A stretch of 64,000 bases of DNA, taken from Nigrospora sphaerica (Eukaryota > Ascomycota > Sordariomycetes > Amphisphaeriales > Apiosporaceae). The position numbers and the translations under genes were made by a program. The stretch's first letter is position 1. Each line of letters begins with the position of its first letter. Of the stretch, positions 1-11,640 are shown piece by piece. The stretch lies in NCBI GenBank assembly GCA_018287875.1, contig JAGVVL010000013.1, positions 62,001 through 126,000 of the forward strand, read 5' to 3'. The notes under the pieces are model-generated. The model was not told where the DNA came from. It did not search any database and saw only the letters and a program-made list of their open reading frames with translations.

Positions 1-589
1 ACATTGAATTAAGATTTCAATTTGATTTCTTTATCGTCTTAAATTTATTATTTTTTGATTTAGCTTTAAGAACTCAAATTTAGCTCTAAGTAATAGCTAA
101 TTAAACATGTTTCTTGTTAAAAACCTTTTAAATTTTTAAACAGTAGCCGTTCAATAATTAAGTATTTTATTATTATTTTAAAACCTATAATTGATGTTTA
201 AAATCTAATATCATTTTTAAAGTGACTTAAACTATTATAAATGTATTAAATGTTCTTATAAATGTTATAAAACCTTTATTTAAATAAGATTAGTTTAGTT
301 TTATTATGTTGAATATTATTTAAATACTTTTTAAAACGTATTCAATAAAAAGACGACTTAATTATACTTATCAATTAATGATGAATAACTTTTTATTTAT
401 TTTAAATATTTTAATAAATAATGTTAACTAAGTAAGCCATTTAATACATAGTTTAAAAAATACTTAGCTTATTAACTAGTAATAAGTCTATTAACTACGT
501 TATAAATCCGAGTTCTTATCTATTGGCTGATTTAAAAAATTAAAAAGGATTAAATTAAGAAGTCAAAAGATATAAGAGATATAAAAGGG
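1..589. other. AT-rich gene-free flank
   Basis: Very AT-rich DNA with stops in all frames and no recognisable motif. It looks like RIP-degraded repeat sequence. I see no gene, RNA or repeat boundary in it. Confidence 0.6.
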
Positions 590-591
590 TA

Positions 592-634
592 ACGTAGATG
601 ACAAGCGAGTGGCGCAGACAAGCGAGTGGCGCAC
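592..634 (+). repeat. Left terminal inverted repeat of Pogo-A copy 1
   Basis: It matches the reverse complement of 2409-2451 without mismatch. It is built from two adjacent direct copies of a 17-bp unit (gacaagcgagtggcgca), which suggests a double binding site for the transposase. Confidence 0.95.
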
Positions 635-689
635 TTACCGCCAAATGGCGCCAATTCAACTTTAAGACACTACATAACCACAAATAAAC

Positions 690-2327
690 ATGGAGACCGC
701 GTCGAAAGAAAGCCAGATGGTTCTTGCTATCCAATCTCTCCAAAACGACCCCAATCTTACCCGCAGAGCCGCGGCTAGGACATATAACGTCTCCGAAACC
801 TCACTACGTCGAAGAATAAACGGAACACGCGCCCGGCAAGACACGCGCCCTAATAGCACTCGATTAACGGAGCTAGAAGAGAATATGATTGTCACATATA
901 TAATGGACCTGGATTCGCGGGGATTCGCGCCCCGGATGCCTGATGTGGAAGAGATAGCCAATGTTATTCTCGCGGAGTGCGACGCGTCACGCGTCGGGAT
1001 ACACTAGGCCTCGAACTTCGTGAAGCGACACCCCTAACTTAAGACGCGTCTTTCTTGTGCATACGACTACCAGAGGGCCCTCTGCGAGGACCCTAAAAAG
1101 ATCGCGGCTTGGTTCGAGCTTTTCCGCAACATAAGGGCGATGTACGGTATCCTTGACAAGGATCTGTACAATTTCGACGAGACTGGCTTCATGATGGGCC
1201 AGATCACGTCCTCTATGGTTATTATAGGCGCCGACCGCAGCGGCAAACGAAAGAAAGTCCAGCCTGGCAATCGAGAATGGGCTACCGCGATCCAGGGCGT
1301 GTGTGCGGACAGCTGGTGCGTCCCACCATTCGTAGCGGTGAAGGGCAAGAACCATCTCGCGAACTGGTACGCCGACAGCACCCTACCACACGACTGGGTG
1401 ATTAAACCAACCTCCAATGGATGGACCGATAATGAGACAGGGCTAGACTAGATTCGGTATTTCGATAAACACACTGCCGCGCGTACAAAGGGCACACATC
1501 GAATGTTGATTATCGACGGGCACGAGAGCCACGTTTCGGCCGATTTCCAGGCTTTCTGTAAGGAGAAGAGCATTATCACGGTCTCAATACCTCCTCATTC
1601 GTCACATCTACTCTAGCCTCTTAACGTTGGATGTTTTGGACCATTAAAGCGGGTGTACGGTCGCGAAATCGAAGGGTTTATAAAAGCACACGTGAACCAT
1701 ATTACGAAGGCCGAGTTCCTTATCGCCTTCCACGCCGCGTTTGTTAAGATTTTTACACCCGAAAACGTCAAATCCGGATTCCGCGGGGCTGGTTTAGTCC
1801 CTCTTAACCCGGACAAGGTCATCTCGAAGCTCGACGTGAAGTTATCAACGCCTTCGCCGACTGGAAGCCTCCCGGCTGCGACTATCCCTTTGGCCTCCCA
1901 AACGCCGCATAACCCGACCGAGGCAACTTCGCAAACCGATTTTATTCAAAGCCGAATCCGCCGTCACCAGGGAAGCTCTCCGACACCGATTTTATCGGCA
2001 GTCGACCAGTTTACGAAGGGTGCGATGGCGATAATGCACGAGAACGCCCTTTTACAGGCGGAGGTTAAGACACTTCGAGAGGCGAATTCTAGCCTCGCAA
2101 AACGTCGGAGAGCGAAGAAAACACGTCTACAGCAAGGAGGAACACTCGAGATTGGCGAGGGATTAGATCTTTTAGATCAAAAGGACGTGGATGCGCAGTT
2201 AAGGGAGGCAACACGTGCGAGTAGTAGTCGCGTAAGGGGGGCGCAACCGCGCGAACAGCGTTATGGCATCTGCGGAAACACCGGTCATAATGCACGTACT
2301 TGTGAAATAGATGTAGAAACCTCCTGA
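690..2327 (+). pseudogene. Pogo/Fot1-like DDE transposase, nonsense-mutated
   Basis: One reading frame of 546 codons runs the length of the transposon. The N-terminus is a psq/CENP-B-type helix-turn-helix (residues about 8-55). The DDE catalytic core has its first Asp in NFDETGF (about residue 162) and second in IIDGHESH (about residue 275). The third acidic position reads Asn (PLNVGCF, codon 1623-1625), so a catalytic residue is lost. A C-terminal knuckle reads YGICGNTGHNARTC, with Tyr where the family usually has the first Cys. In-frame stops are TAG 1005-1007, TAA 1035-1037, TAG 1449-1451 and TAG 1614-1616. The last two sit where relatives have Trp and Gln. All changes are C-to-T or G-to-A, as expected from RIP. 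The start chosen is the first ATG of the frame, 56 bases inside the left inverted repeat. Confidence 0.88.
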
Positions 2328-2408
2328 GAGTCATATTCCGATTAGTTTGAATTGATTTACGGCGTTGTGGTTGCATAATTAATTGATTTCTCGTGGAGAT
2401 GCCGAAAG

Positions 2409-2451
2409 GTGCGCCACTCGCTTGTCTGCGCCACTCGCTTGTCATCTACGT
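2409..2451 (-). repeat. Right terminal inverted repeat of Pogo-A copy 1
   Basis: Exact inverse of 592-634, including the duplicated 17-bp unit. TA follows at 2452-2453. Confidence 0.95.
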
Positions 2452-2453
2452 TA

Positions 2454-3325
2454 ATATAAAAAAGTAGATCTAGTAAGAAAAGTGGTAAAATATAAATTTT
2501 GTTATTGTACAATTATTACAACTATTTTAAATAAGTAACGGGTACTTAAAAGAGGCTTGAAGGTAATATTGAAGATAAAAACCATTTTATGCTAATTAAG
2601 CGTTATTTAATTTATCATTTATATGTTTTTAAATTATAAGTAGTTATTAACCTTTAAGCAAGTTTGAATAAAGTAAAAACTATTATTACTAAACTATTTT
2701 ACCTTTAAAACAATTTATAAGCGTAGGTTATAGCCTTAAATAGAGGTATATTATACAAACTGTATTTAAGTATAAGGACTAAGCTACTTTCTTTTTCTTA
2801 AATTAAATGTTTTTTAAACTTTCAAATCTTAAACCATTCCACTTAACATTTTTAAAAGTGCTACTTTATTTATATTGTATTAGTTAGCTAGTTTTATCTC
2901 TTAAAGCTTTAATAACTAAAGACACCGGAACTATAAGTAAGTTACCTTGATTAAGGCGCTATTAATATATTATAAGTTAATAAACCGGCTTTTTAAACTC
3001 TTCTAGCTAGCTTTATATATGAGAAGGCTTATAGGTATGTCTTCTTGAGTGGCTTTTTATTACCTTAAGCTTGCCGGATATATTTAGCGAATTCCTTTAA
3101 CTTAGACGTTTGGAAATAGAAGTCTTAAGGTAGATTAAGTTAGGATATAAGTTAGAAGTTGCTTTTCTTAAACTAGTTGAAGGCTTTATTAATATATGAT
3201 GGCTTTTAAGTTACATTATTTCATTTCTGTTTAGGTTTTCGATTTTAACATCAGAATCCTATATTATCCGGCGGATTTTTAAATTAAAGCCCTACTAATA
3301 ATAAAAGTAGGAGTGCTTTAAATAT
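2454..3325. other. AT-rich degraded DNA without genes
   Basis: Strongly AT-rich, with stops in every frame. I can assign no element or gene. It is probably an old RIP-mutated repeat. Confidence 0.5.
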
Positions 3326-4455
3326 TGTTGCAGGTATAGGACTTATCCTATACCGTTCTCTGTTACTACGGACTAAGCTATGCACTTAACGGGAAGCTAG
3401 TCCTTTAACCGAGCCTATCCTAAAGCTCGGGCCAGCCTACCCTGGAGCACAGGCCAGCTTACCCGCAAGCATGGCCCGCTTTACCCACAAGCGTGGCGTA
3501 CGCCACGCGGAAGCTTCTGCAAGTTTCCACGAGTTTCCACGAGTTTTTACGTGGCTCCCTGAAGCTCCCACGAGCCCCCATGAGGCTCCACGAACCTCTA
3601 TAAGGTTCCATATGCTTCTAAGCCACGTAATCACTTACGCAATCACTTACACGTCCTCTTCTTTGTATTACTAAGAGGATAAGGGTTTAACGGGTATAAG
3701 TAAAGGCTGAATCTCCTCTCTTCGTGTAACTAGTCTGTCCTGAAGCAAGCAAGCAAGCAAGCACACGAAATACACTCTCGTTCCTTTTAAAGAGAAGTTC
3801 CTTATTCTTCCGTGTTTCTTTATGTTGGAAGTGGTGGTTTGATCGGAAAGAGGAAGCAACCCCTTTATAAGGGCTCTTTCGATCTCGGAGGCCGTTCCTT
3901 AAGGATAAAGGAACACGAAAGAGTAGGAACTTCTCTTAAGGGGGGTAGAGAGTGAGATCTCTAAGTTGCTTGCTGATTTCCGAGACTATGTACATAAAGA
4001 AGGAAGATTTATCCCTTATTTATACCCTTTTAACCCTTTATCCTCTTTGTAATACAAAGAGGGGACGCGTAAGTGGACGCGTAAGCAGTGACGTAGCTTA
4101 GAAGCACGTGGACGCTTATAGAACCTTGTGGGACCACGTGGAGGCTCGTGGAACCTCGTGGAAACTCGTAGAAACTTATAGAAGGTTCCAAGTAGCGTAG
4201 GCTATATATACGGGAAAAGTAGCCCTAGCTTTAGGGTAGGGTGGCCCGTGCTGTCGGGTAAGGTGGCCCGAGCTTTAGGGCAGTCTCGGTTAAAGGACTA
4301 GCTTTTCGATAAGTGCATAGCTAAGTCCTTAACAAAGGATAACGGTAAAAGGGTAAGCCCTATACTTTTAACACTTTATAAGAAACGACCTCCGAGATCG
4401 AAAGAGCCCTTATAAAGGGTTGCTTCCTCTTCCGATCGAACCACCACTTCCAACA
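3326..4455 (+). mobile_element. Solo LTR of Cop-A copia family, interrupted
   Basis: This LTR matches those of the full copia element at 50590-56455. It starts TGTTGCAGG, ends CTTCCAACA, and is flanked by the 5-bp duplication AATAT (3321-3325 and 4456-4460). It is a solo LTR of about 574 bp (3326-3822 plus 4379-4455) left by LTR-LTR recombination. A second LTR of the same family is inserted in reverse at 3823-4373. It contains an 18-bp perfect palindrome (3491-3508) and an AAGC microsatellite near 3742-3762. Confidence 0.9.
3823..4373 (-). mobile_element. Solo Cop-A LTR nested in another Cop-A LTR
   Basis: Reverse-oriented LTR (TGTTGGAAG to TTTTAACA in plus-strand reading), about 551 bp. It is flanked by the 5-bp duplication CTTTA (3818-3822 and 4374-4378). 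It diverges more from the intact family LTR than the LTR it sits in, probably through RIP. No coding capacity. Confidence 0.88.
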
Positions 4456-4460
4456 AATAT

Positions 4461-6434
4461 TGTATTTGTTATATGGCTCTATCCTTAGATGTTATATCTT
4501 TGAGTTATATTATATATTATTTAAAAAAAATTTTTTGGAAGGAATAAAAAATAATAATTTAGGTGACTAATATATGATTAAATACTTTAACGTAGCTAAA
4601 TAGGCGTCACTTAACCTATACTGTGAAGCCTATAAAGTGACCGTTTTACTAAACCTACTAATATAAAAGAGGAATTAAACAAAACCTTTTATTAAAAGTT
4701 TAGCTACTATAAGCTTTTACTTTAAGTGTGGCGTAAATAGTCCTTAGCGCCCGAAACTTAATTTGCGTCTTTTCATTAATCTCATTACTGTTTAGCTAAA
4801 CTCGTACGTTTTTAAGCCTAGGGGAATTATCACAGCGCTAATAAGTGAGAGCACACGCTATTAAACTACACTACGCCGCGTGAGTAGGGAACTAAGTAAA
4901 AGGACTAGAATACGAAAAGTGCGAGACTTGTGGCAATATGAGGCTATCACTAGTTTCGCCCCTGAGATCACGTGAGGAGCTACTGGTACCTGCAGTAGGT
5001 CCTATGGAGCATGTGGGGAGCGGTCCCCAGCTACGAGTATATAGTCTGCCATCTCTGGCACTTTCTTTTGTCCTTTCTAATGGATAACCTTGAACCTTTC
5101 GCTTCCCACGCCTCCTTCAGTGCGACAAGACTTAAATCTATTAGGGTTTATCTGCTAGTTAGATATAGCCGTGACAGGGATAAGACACTCCCGACGTTAA
5201 GTAAGGTCCATATGTCTTAAGCTACACCTTAACTACGGAGTCAGCTCTTAGATGCTGTGGCATGTGTAATGCCGAGTGCTAATTGAATATGCGTGTGTTC
5301 CTTATTTATCTATGGCTTCCTAGGCCGCTGTTTATAGACCATTTCCCTACGGCCATTCAATACCGTAATAACGCGAGTGCCTGCATAGGTGGCAACCGGT
5401 TTATAATCACTAGAATGCGCTAAGTGTCTTCGTGGGCACCTATCTCCTTTACCTGCCTTATACCCTAGGGCAACTTAAGGCTCCTCCCTAAAGCATATAA
5501 ATTATAGTTAAGGACCTGCTTATAGCCAGCCCAACTTTTGTTATATCACCTTTAAGCGGTTGATCTCTAGCGTTATGGAGATGATATATAGTGATCCGAT
5601 ATTTACGTGGTGTTTGTAGGGGGACGAAGGGAGAAAGAAAACATGAAACCTTTAACGAGGTCGCATGCCTAGCTCGTGTAGGTCGTCTAGGCAAGCGACA
5701 CGGGGGAGGCACTCACAGATAGAGCTCGGAGTATGCGCCGCCCCGTTGTGCCAGAGATAGAAATAAGCAATAGGGCTCTCAGGCCCCTTCTGTACGTGCC
5801 CTCTTAGCCTTCTGGCGACTTCCGGGGATTAATGTGCTTAGGGGCAGCTATGATGATGATGTGGATGAATGGAAACTAGGGGATATGTAAGAATATCGTT
5901 GTGCCTTTCGAGCAAGTTTTCTAGGTATGTTGATAGGGGAGATAGACACGCTGCGTAAGCATATGGTGATGGCTGACCTCATGAATGGTCTCAGTACAGT
6001 ATACACCTAATAAAGCAGTAGATACGCTCTTGTGGATTGGGGGCTCCGTGCTTGCAGTTGAGAGGACATCTCGGAACAGCTTAGGCGCTTGAGACTGGCA
6101 GATCCCTGCAGGCCGGATATTCCTCTACCAGGCTCGCACCAAGGAGTTAATGGTACTATGAGATAACATGTACCGGCACCTCACTAGCTCCTAAGCTACC
6201 TATGGCGCTCATGATCTTACGCCTTAGTAACGATAAAAAGTACTCATACAGAATCTAGGATAGCGTTGTCTTTGTGGTGTCAGTATTGCTAGCTTGCCTT
6301 TGTATTATGTTCGGCAGTTTCCAGCATTTCTAGGCTACCGGGAACGAGGAACTGTAATTTCGCTTCTTTTTGATACCCTTATCGAGAAGTGAGCGAGATT
6401 TATGTAGTATGCTAAGTCGAGTACCTTCGACGGA
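4461..6434. other. Intergenic, no supported gene
   Basis: Base composition becomes more balanced than the flanking repeats from about 4.9 kb. Only short unrelated open frames occur. None shows a recognisable domain, codon bias or splice pattern. It may hold the decayed 5' part of the membrane-protein relic that follows, but I cannot show it. Confidence 0.4.
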
Positions 6435-6869
6435 ATTAGAAGTTACTGTCTATGGCCTAAGTCGCAAGGCCGGATCATTCTCAGCCTCTTCAGCTCTATT
6501 GCACTCGCTATCGTCGGCTGGACCTACGCTATCACACCCTTTTTCATTCTCCGTAAAATGCAGATATTGAGCCGCCGCCGGCTCTCGATACAGCTAATAT
6601 TGGGCTTCGGCCTGATTAGCAGTGTCACGGGCTTCGTCTGCATCCCGTTATTCTTATACTTTGATACCGAGATATATCCGAACATTACGCTTTGTAAGCA
6701 CCGTAGCCCTCAAGACAAATTTATTCATCCATGTCAAGTATTGATAAATCGCCTCGGCGTTGTAGCGTGCTCACCCCCGCGCTCCGTGCTCTCCTCTCTC
6801 AGTTCTACCGCGACTCCCCTGGGGAATCTGGGAAAGCTGCTCGTACATCCGGTAGGCTGGGCGGTGTGA
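6435..6869 (+). pseudogene. Fragment of a fungal rhodopsin-domain-like membrane protein
   Basis: A single open frame of about 140 codons contains two strongly hydrophobic stretches: one around ILSLFSSIALAIVGW to ITPFFIL, and one around LSIQLILGFGLISSVTGF. They are separated by a basic loop (RKMQILSRRR). A later segment, NRLGVVACSPPRSVLSSL, resembles the last helix of the large fungal family of plasma-membrane proteins with a seven-helix 'rhodopsin-like' domain, where a Gly-rich helix ends in a Pro-x-Leu-Arg-Pro type motif. Only the later helices are visible. No N-terminal helices or clean start codon could be joined upstream, so it is either a relic or the 3' exon of a broken gene. Family assignment is by motif memory and is tentative. 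Confidence 0.35.
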
Positions 6870-8430
6870 GTTCTCCTGATTCTTAACAGCTCTTTTTAGT
6901 GCCATTGCTATCTCGTCGCGAAAATACACTGCGCAATTGCTTGGGAAATCTCCGGTGCATCTCTCTAAGGGAGAGCAGAGAGCGCTAACACACGCCTTCT
7001 TTCAAATACAGAACGTACACGTCAGCGCTGTCGGTAGATCTCACAAGACAGACCAGCGAGGCAAGGGGAGTTACTGGGACCGACTCGACCACCACCACAA
7101 TGCGAGTACCGAAGGCATCATGCGCCTCAGAGATCCGCATCGAGACCAGTTAGGGCAAGCAGGGCTCGGGACAGAGCGCTCTAAAGGGCGTCCGAAAATT
7201 CACGTAGTACGATTAGTCTAAAAGGGCGTGAGAGCGGTGCTTTGCGCCTGTTTTGTTTCTGGCATTCCTTAAGCGGTATTTTATTTCACGAGTATGGATC
7301 GTGTTTTAAGAGGGATGTCACACGGAAATGGTGGAAGGAAACGCACGGGCTGACTTGCCCAGGCGGCTCAATAAGCACCCAATAAGATCTTGTTACACCA
7401 GGAGGGGTTCTGCATACAAAAGGCGGGAATGCCCTGCCGTGAAACCGGACAGAACTTAATCCTCAAGGACTTGCACAGACACTACAACGATTGTTAGCAA
7501 TCGAAGCATCATCATGCCAAGCCCTCACATGAGCCGATGTCAAACGGAAGGGCTGTCGGGACGCGTCCGTACGTGGTCGTTTGTAAGGCTGTGCCAATTG
7601 GCAGTGCGGCTGCAATTCGGCACAGGGTTCACCTAGAAGGGGTCCGTGCTACGACATGGTGCTATGCTAGGGCACGTGTCACGAATAACACTGACATTAT
7701 GGATGCGTGTGGGGAAGTATCTGGCAATGAGTCAGGAAAATTTTAAGAGTGTGTGGAGCCTCTGGTCTGTGCTTGTGCAGCACGGCTCATACAGCTTTGT
7801 ATACATGTGCACGTTGATTATGGTAGAACGGAATAGAGAAGGAATGTTCCTTCACTTGTTAGCCCGGCCTCTGGATCTTTCACTAGCTAGCGGTCGAGGC
7901 ACATAGGCAGGAGAGGGAGTTGGCAAGAAACCCGCGCAATACTATGTCGTAGACAGCAGGTTGGCAGGTGCTAAGAAAGCGTCTTCACCCTATATGCTTT
8001 TCACGCGCTGGTGGCCGAAATAGGCTGGGTAGTGCTAAATTCCAAAGCGACTACTGCTAAACACTGCCTCAAGTATGACGCCGTGATCTGTGTGATCCTG
8101 ATGTGGCGGCAGCAAGCTTCTTCGGACGGTACTGGCGGACCTCGGGTTTTACTAGCATTCCGGTCGGGTACATTGAGACGTCATTTCGACCCGCAGATGC
8201 AACTCTGGTCACGGTAAGGTCTGTGTTGCGTATCCTCTCACCCTGGAGTCATGACTCAAAATGGATATGCATCTTATGTGCAGCCAAGTCTCGAACATAG
8301 CTGTACACCTTGGCAAAGAAAATCGCATCTCGTCGCCGGCAGGTCCGGCGGCAACGCCCCGCTGCTGAGGGGGACCCGTCACGCTCCTCCCGTTATTGGT
8401 TTCCGGTCTTCCATCGCGCTTGAAAATCCC
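6870..8430. other. Intergenic, no supported gene
   Basis: Mixed composition with several short open frames on the plus strand (for example 7537-7746 and 7646-7906). They overlap in different frames and have no motif I recognise. I treat the whole as intergenic or decayed. Confidence 0.4.
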
Positions 8431-8433
8431 CAA

Positions 8434-8446
8434 CTATATATATAAG
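8434..8446 (+). promoter_or_regulatory. Putative TATA element of the P450 gene
   Basis: An alternating T/A tract (ctatatatataag) lies about 90 bases before the P450 start codon. It stands in otherwise GC-balanced DNA. The position fits a core promoter; nothing else supports it. Confidence 0.45.
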
Positions 8447-8533
8447 CGCCTGTCATGACCAACTATTGACAGAATACTCTCTCATATCTTCTAGCATCTA
8501 CGACTCCCTCTCTGTAAACTTCATCAGCTACCA

Positions 8534-10284
8534 ATGTCAATGTCTATGCCGAACCCAGTGGCAGTTGTGGCACTTGCCGTTCGTCCACCTCATTCACACT
8601 ATCTAGACGATGTTAGCTTTCTGACCTTACCAATCACAGATAACCGCTTTCGCTATAGCCCGGACCTTGTATCTCGCCTTATTTCACCCGCTGGCCAATG
8701 TACCCGGCCCGAAACACTATGCCGCTACCGACCTTTTCTACCTCTACCACAGCGTAACGGGCAACTGGCCAGCTCGCCTCAAGCAGCTTCATGACCAATA
8801 CGGCCCTACCGTCCGCATTAGTCCTAACGAGGTTTCGTCAATCACCTCTGAGAGCTGGAAGACAATTTACGGCCATAAGAACCAAGCGGCCGCAGTCTAC
8901 CGCAAGGATCCCGTGGGATATCTCAAAGACCCGGAAGATGCATACCACATTCTAAATTCTGACGGGGATGACCACCGACGCATGCGCCGGGTCCTTGCCC
9001 ATGCATTTTCAGAAAAAGCACTGCGTGCCCAGAGAGAGATTATCGACCACTACACTGACTTCTTTATCAAGCGTATGTTCGAGAAGGCTGCTTCTGGCGA
9101 GCCTATCAACATTGTCAAATGGTACAACTTCACGACCTTCGACCTAGTTGGAGATCTCGCCTTCGGCAAACCTTTTGGTGGCCTCGAAAATGGCGTAGAC
9201 GTGCCATGGATAAACACCATCTTCCAAACCGCCATCTTCATCCCATTCTCCGAGGTCCTCCGTCGTTATCCCTCCCTCAAACCTATTGCGCAATTCGCGA
9301 TGCCCTCGGCCCTTGCCAATAGTTTCGTCGAGCACAAAATTCTCAGTCGTGAGACAGCTATGGATCGCATTCGTGTAGGCGAGACAAGTCGCGAGGACTT
9401 TATGTCATACATTCTTCGTCACAACAAAGCTGGCGGCGATAAGAGCAAGGCACTTTCCGAGGAGGAAATCGCCCAGAACGCGTCCATCCTCATCCTCGCC
9501 GGCAGTGAGACCACAGCCACAGCACTCAGTGGGGCTACTTACAACCTCCTCACTAACCCTAACACATATAAGCGCCTGGTTGCCGAAATTCGAGGCGCAT
9601 TCTCATCTATGGACGACATCACGATTGAATCAGTTTCCCATTTGGAGTATCTACAAGCAGTGATCAACGAGAACTTCCGCATGTGTGAGTTAATATCGGG
9701 AATGTCTCTCTACGTGCGACAGTCACGCCTAACTTCTGTTTACAGATCCGCCAGTTCCAGTGGGACTGTTACGTCTCGTACCTAAGGGTGGCGGCACGAT
9801 TGACGGGTACTTTGTTCCAGAAGGGGTAAGCCAGGCTCGTGGAGATTGCTAATAACTATGTCTACTACTGTACTAACTAACATTGTGCAATACAAAGTCG
9901 ACTGTTTCGGTTCCGCAGTGGGCTGCTTACCAGTCATCAACAAATTTTGTTGAACCCGATCGCTTTGTGCCTGAGCGCTGGCTCCCGGAGTCCCCAGCTT
10001 GCTATGCTAACGATAATAAGGATGTCGTTCAGCCATTTTCTACGGGGCCTCGGAACTGTATCGGCAAGAAGTAAGTAATATTCAGCAGAAACAGCTTGAC
10101 AAAATGATACTAATAGCTAAATTACAGTCTTGCCTGGGCCGAATTGCGCCTAGTTCTTGCTCGCCTGTTTTATAAGTTCGATCTTGAGCTAATGCCGGAG
10201 TCGAAGAACTGGGCCCAGCAGAAAGTCCTCGCATTCTGGATTAAAGGAGACCTGATGGTTAAAATCCATCCAGTAAAGAAATAG
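8534..10284 (+). CDS. Cytochrome P450 monooxygenase (CYP65-like), five exons
   Basis: Haem-thiolate monooxygenase, probably anchored in the ER membrane. Inferred exons: 8534-8578, 8640-9684, 9746-9825, 9898-10070 and 10128-10284, giving about 499 residues, normal for the family. All four introns are GT-AG and 57-72 nt. The first donor (GTTCGT) is weak but removes an in-frame TGA and joins two halves of an N-terminal hydrophobic anchor. The Pro-rich hinge (LANVPGPK) follows. Helix I carries AGSETTAT, helix K carries ENFR followed by YPPVPVG, the PERF-region reads VPERW, and the haem loop is [11 protein letters not shown] with the Cys ligand. Overall it resembles fungal P450s often labelled isotrichodermin C-15 hydroxylase-like, a label that does not fix the substrate. 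No biosynthetic partner genes are visible. The frame is intact and shows no RIP nonsense codons, unlike everything around it. Confidence 0.93.
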
Positions 10285-11325
10285 CTGATTACGGTCAGAG
10301 CAGGGAGTCTTGTCCACTAATGCCTTGTAGGCAGTGTATATTATGAGAGACACAGAGTGATTACCTGGCTAAGAAGGTAATTGCTTAGGCAGACAGGCTC
10401 CGTAGACAATACTACATGGTTGGGCAAAGTCTACGGCAGAGTGGCCACATAGGACTGGAACAGCCACATTAGATTAATTTAAGGATTAGATTCTGCATAG
10501 ATTCTTAGGACTCGGTTCAGTGATGACTACTTGCTTTAGCAGTTGAGAGTGGTATTACTTTTAAGAGACACGACAACTATAACCCAAAGAGAGAACGATA
10601 ATTAAGAACGAGTGTAATTTTATAGGGTTCATCTATCTTATATAACAGTAATCCTCATGCTTAGTATTTAGTTGACCTCAATCATTAGACTGCTATAAGT
10701 AACTTCAAGCATTAACCGTTAAATTGTTAAGAGGGCTTTATGAATTGAATCTGTTATTAGTAATACAATATCATAGTATACTATAATGACAGTTAAGATA
10801 TGAAAAATCCTATAAGTAAGTTAGTTTAACATATTAAGATGTTAGTAATCGTTAAAGCGGCTAGGCTATAGATAGATCCTCTTAAAAGCGCGCAGCACTA
10901 ATGTTGCTATTTAAATAGTTATACAGCTCTGTCCTTAAACGTGACCGGAACCGTGAATCACGTATTTCAGCTTTGCTAACCTTTTATGTTTTAAAGAATT
11001 TCGTTAAAGGGTCTATACTCACACATCATACTCAGCTTAAGTGTAAGTCTAAGTGTGTTAACGTGATTCACTTCATAAAAGTTTCCACGAGATTTTCATT
11101 CTCTCGTCTACTTTTTCTACGCCTTTATAAAGCGTATTCAATTAATGAAAAAGACAGACCTTATGATACTTAATCAAACTTTCCAAAATAAAATTATATT
11201 AATTGTACCCTATTTATATATAATAAAACCAGGCTATCACTACTATTAGTTTAATAGGTCACGTGACCTTATATAAGCTTATAAGCATAGCTTATTACAT
11301 AGGTGTCGCATTAAAGGAGGCGTGG
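10285..11325. other. AT-rich intergenic region after the P450
   Basis: GC content drops within a few hundred bases of the P450 stop. Open frames are short and unsupported. No transcription terminator or element boundary can be assigned. Confidence 0.4.
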
Positions 11326-11448
11326 TGTAACGAACACTATACTTATATACTACGTGATGTAGGATTTATATAATTAGAAATAAAGAGCGTTTATTTACTT
11401 AAACACTAGTTGTAGTGTAACTAATGAACTACAGGTGCTTAACTAGTT

Positions 11449-11468
11449 TTATTATTATTATTATTATT
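11449..11468 (-). repeat. (TAA)n 3' tail of LINE-A copy 1
   Basis: Simple ATT repeat on the plus strand directly next to the target-site duplication. The equivalent (AAT)n tail ends copy 2 at about 38819-38835. Confidence 0.9.
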
Positions 11469-11640
11469 CTTACACCTAGCGACCTATCAAGGCCATGAGG
11501 ACCCCCTACGCATCTCAGCCTAGGAAAACCGTTCCGGGCTGACGTCCGGCCGGGTGAAAAACCTAGGTTCCGCTGCGTCGTACCGCTTCTATCTACTCTT
11601 TGACCTGCCATACCGAGATCGGGCTCAGCGCGCCCGCTTC

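Larger units (their letters stand above)
592..2451 (+). mobile_element. Pogo-A copy 1: pogo/Fot1-like DNA transposon
   Basis: A complete cut-and-paste transposon of 1860 bp. It is bounded by 43-bp perfect terminal inverted repeats and flanked by TA on both sides (590-591 and 2452-2453), the target duplication expected for the Tc1/mariner/pogo superfamily. One long coding frame for a DDE transposase fills the interior. A second copy of exactly the same length lies at 30244-32103 on the other strand. The perfect repeats contrast with a transposase killed by four nonsense codons, so the ends may still be mobilisable in trans while the element cannot move itself. Confidence 0.93.

Noticed and set aside
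3437..3674. Overlapping small frames in the copia LTR
   Set aside because: They repeat in every LTR copy, follow the short tandem repeats and have no upstream context. This is LTR sequence, not a gene.
8534..10284. Secondary-metabolite gene cluster
   Set aside because: Only one biosynthetic-type gene is present. No synthase, transporter or regulator is visible nearby.
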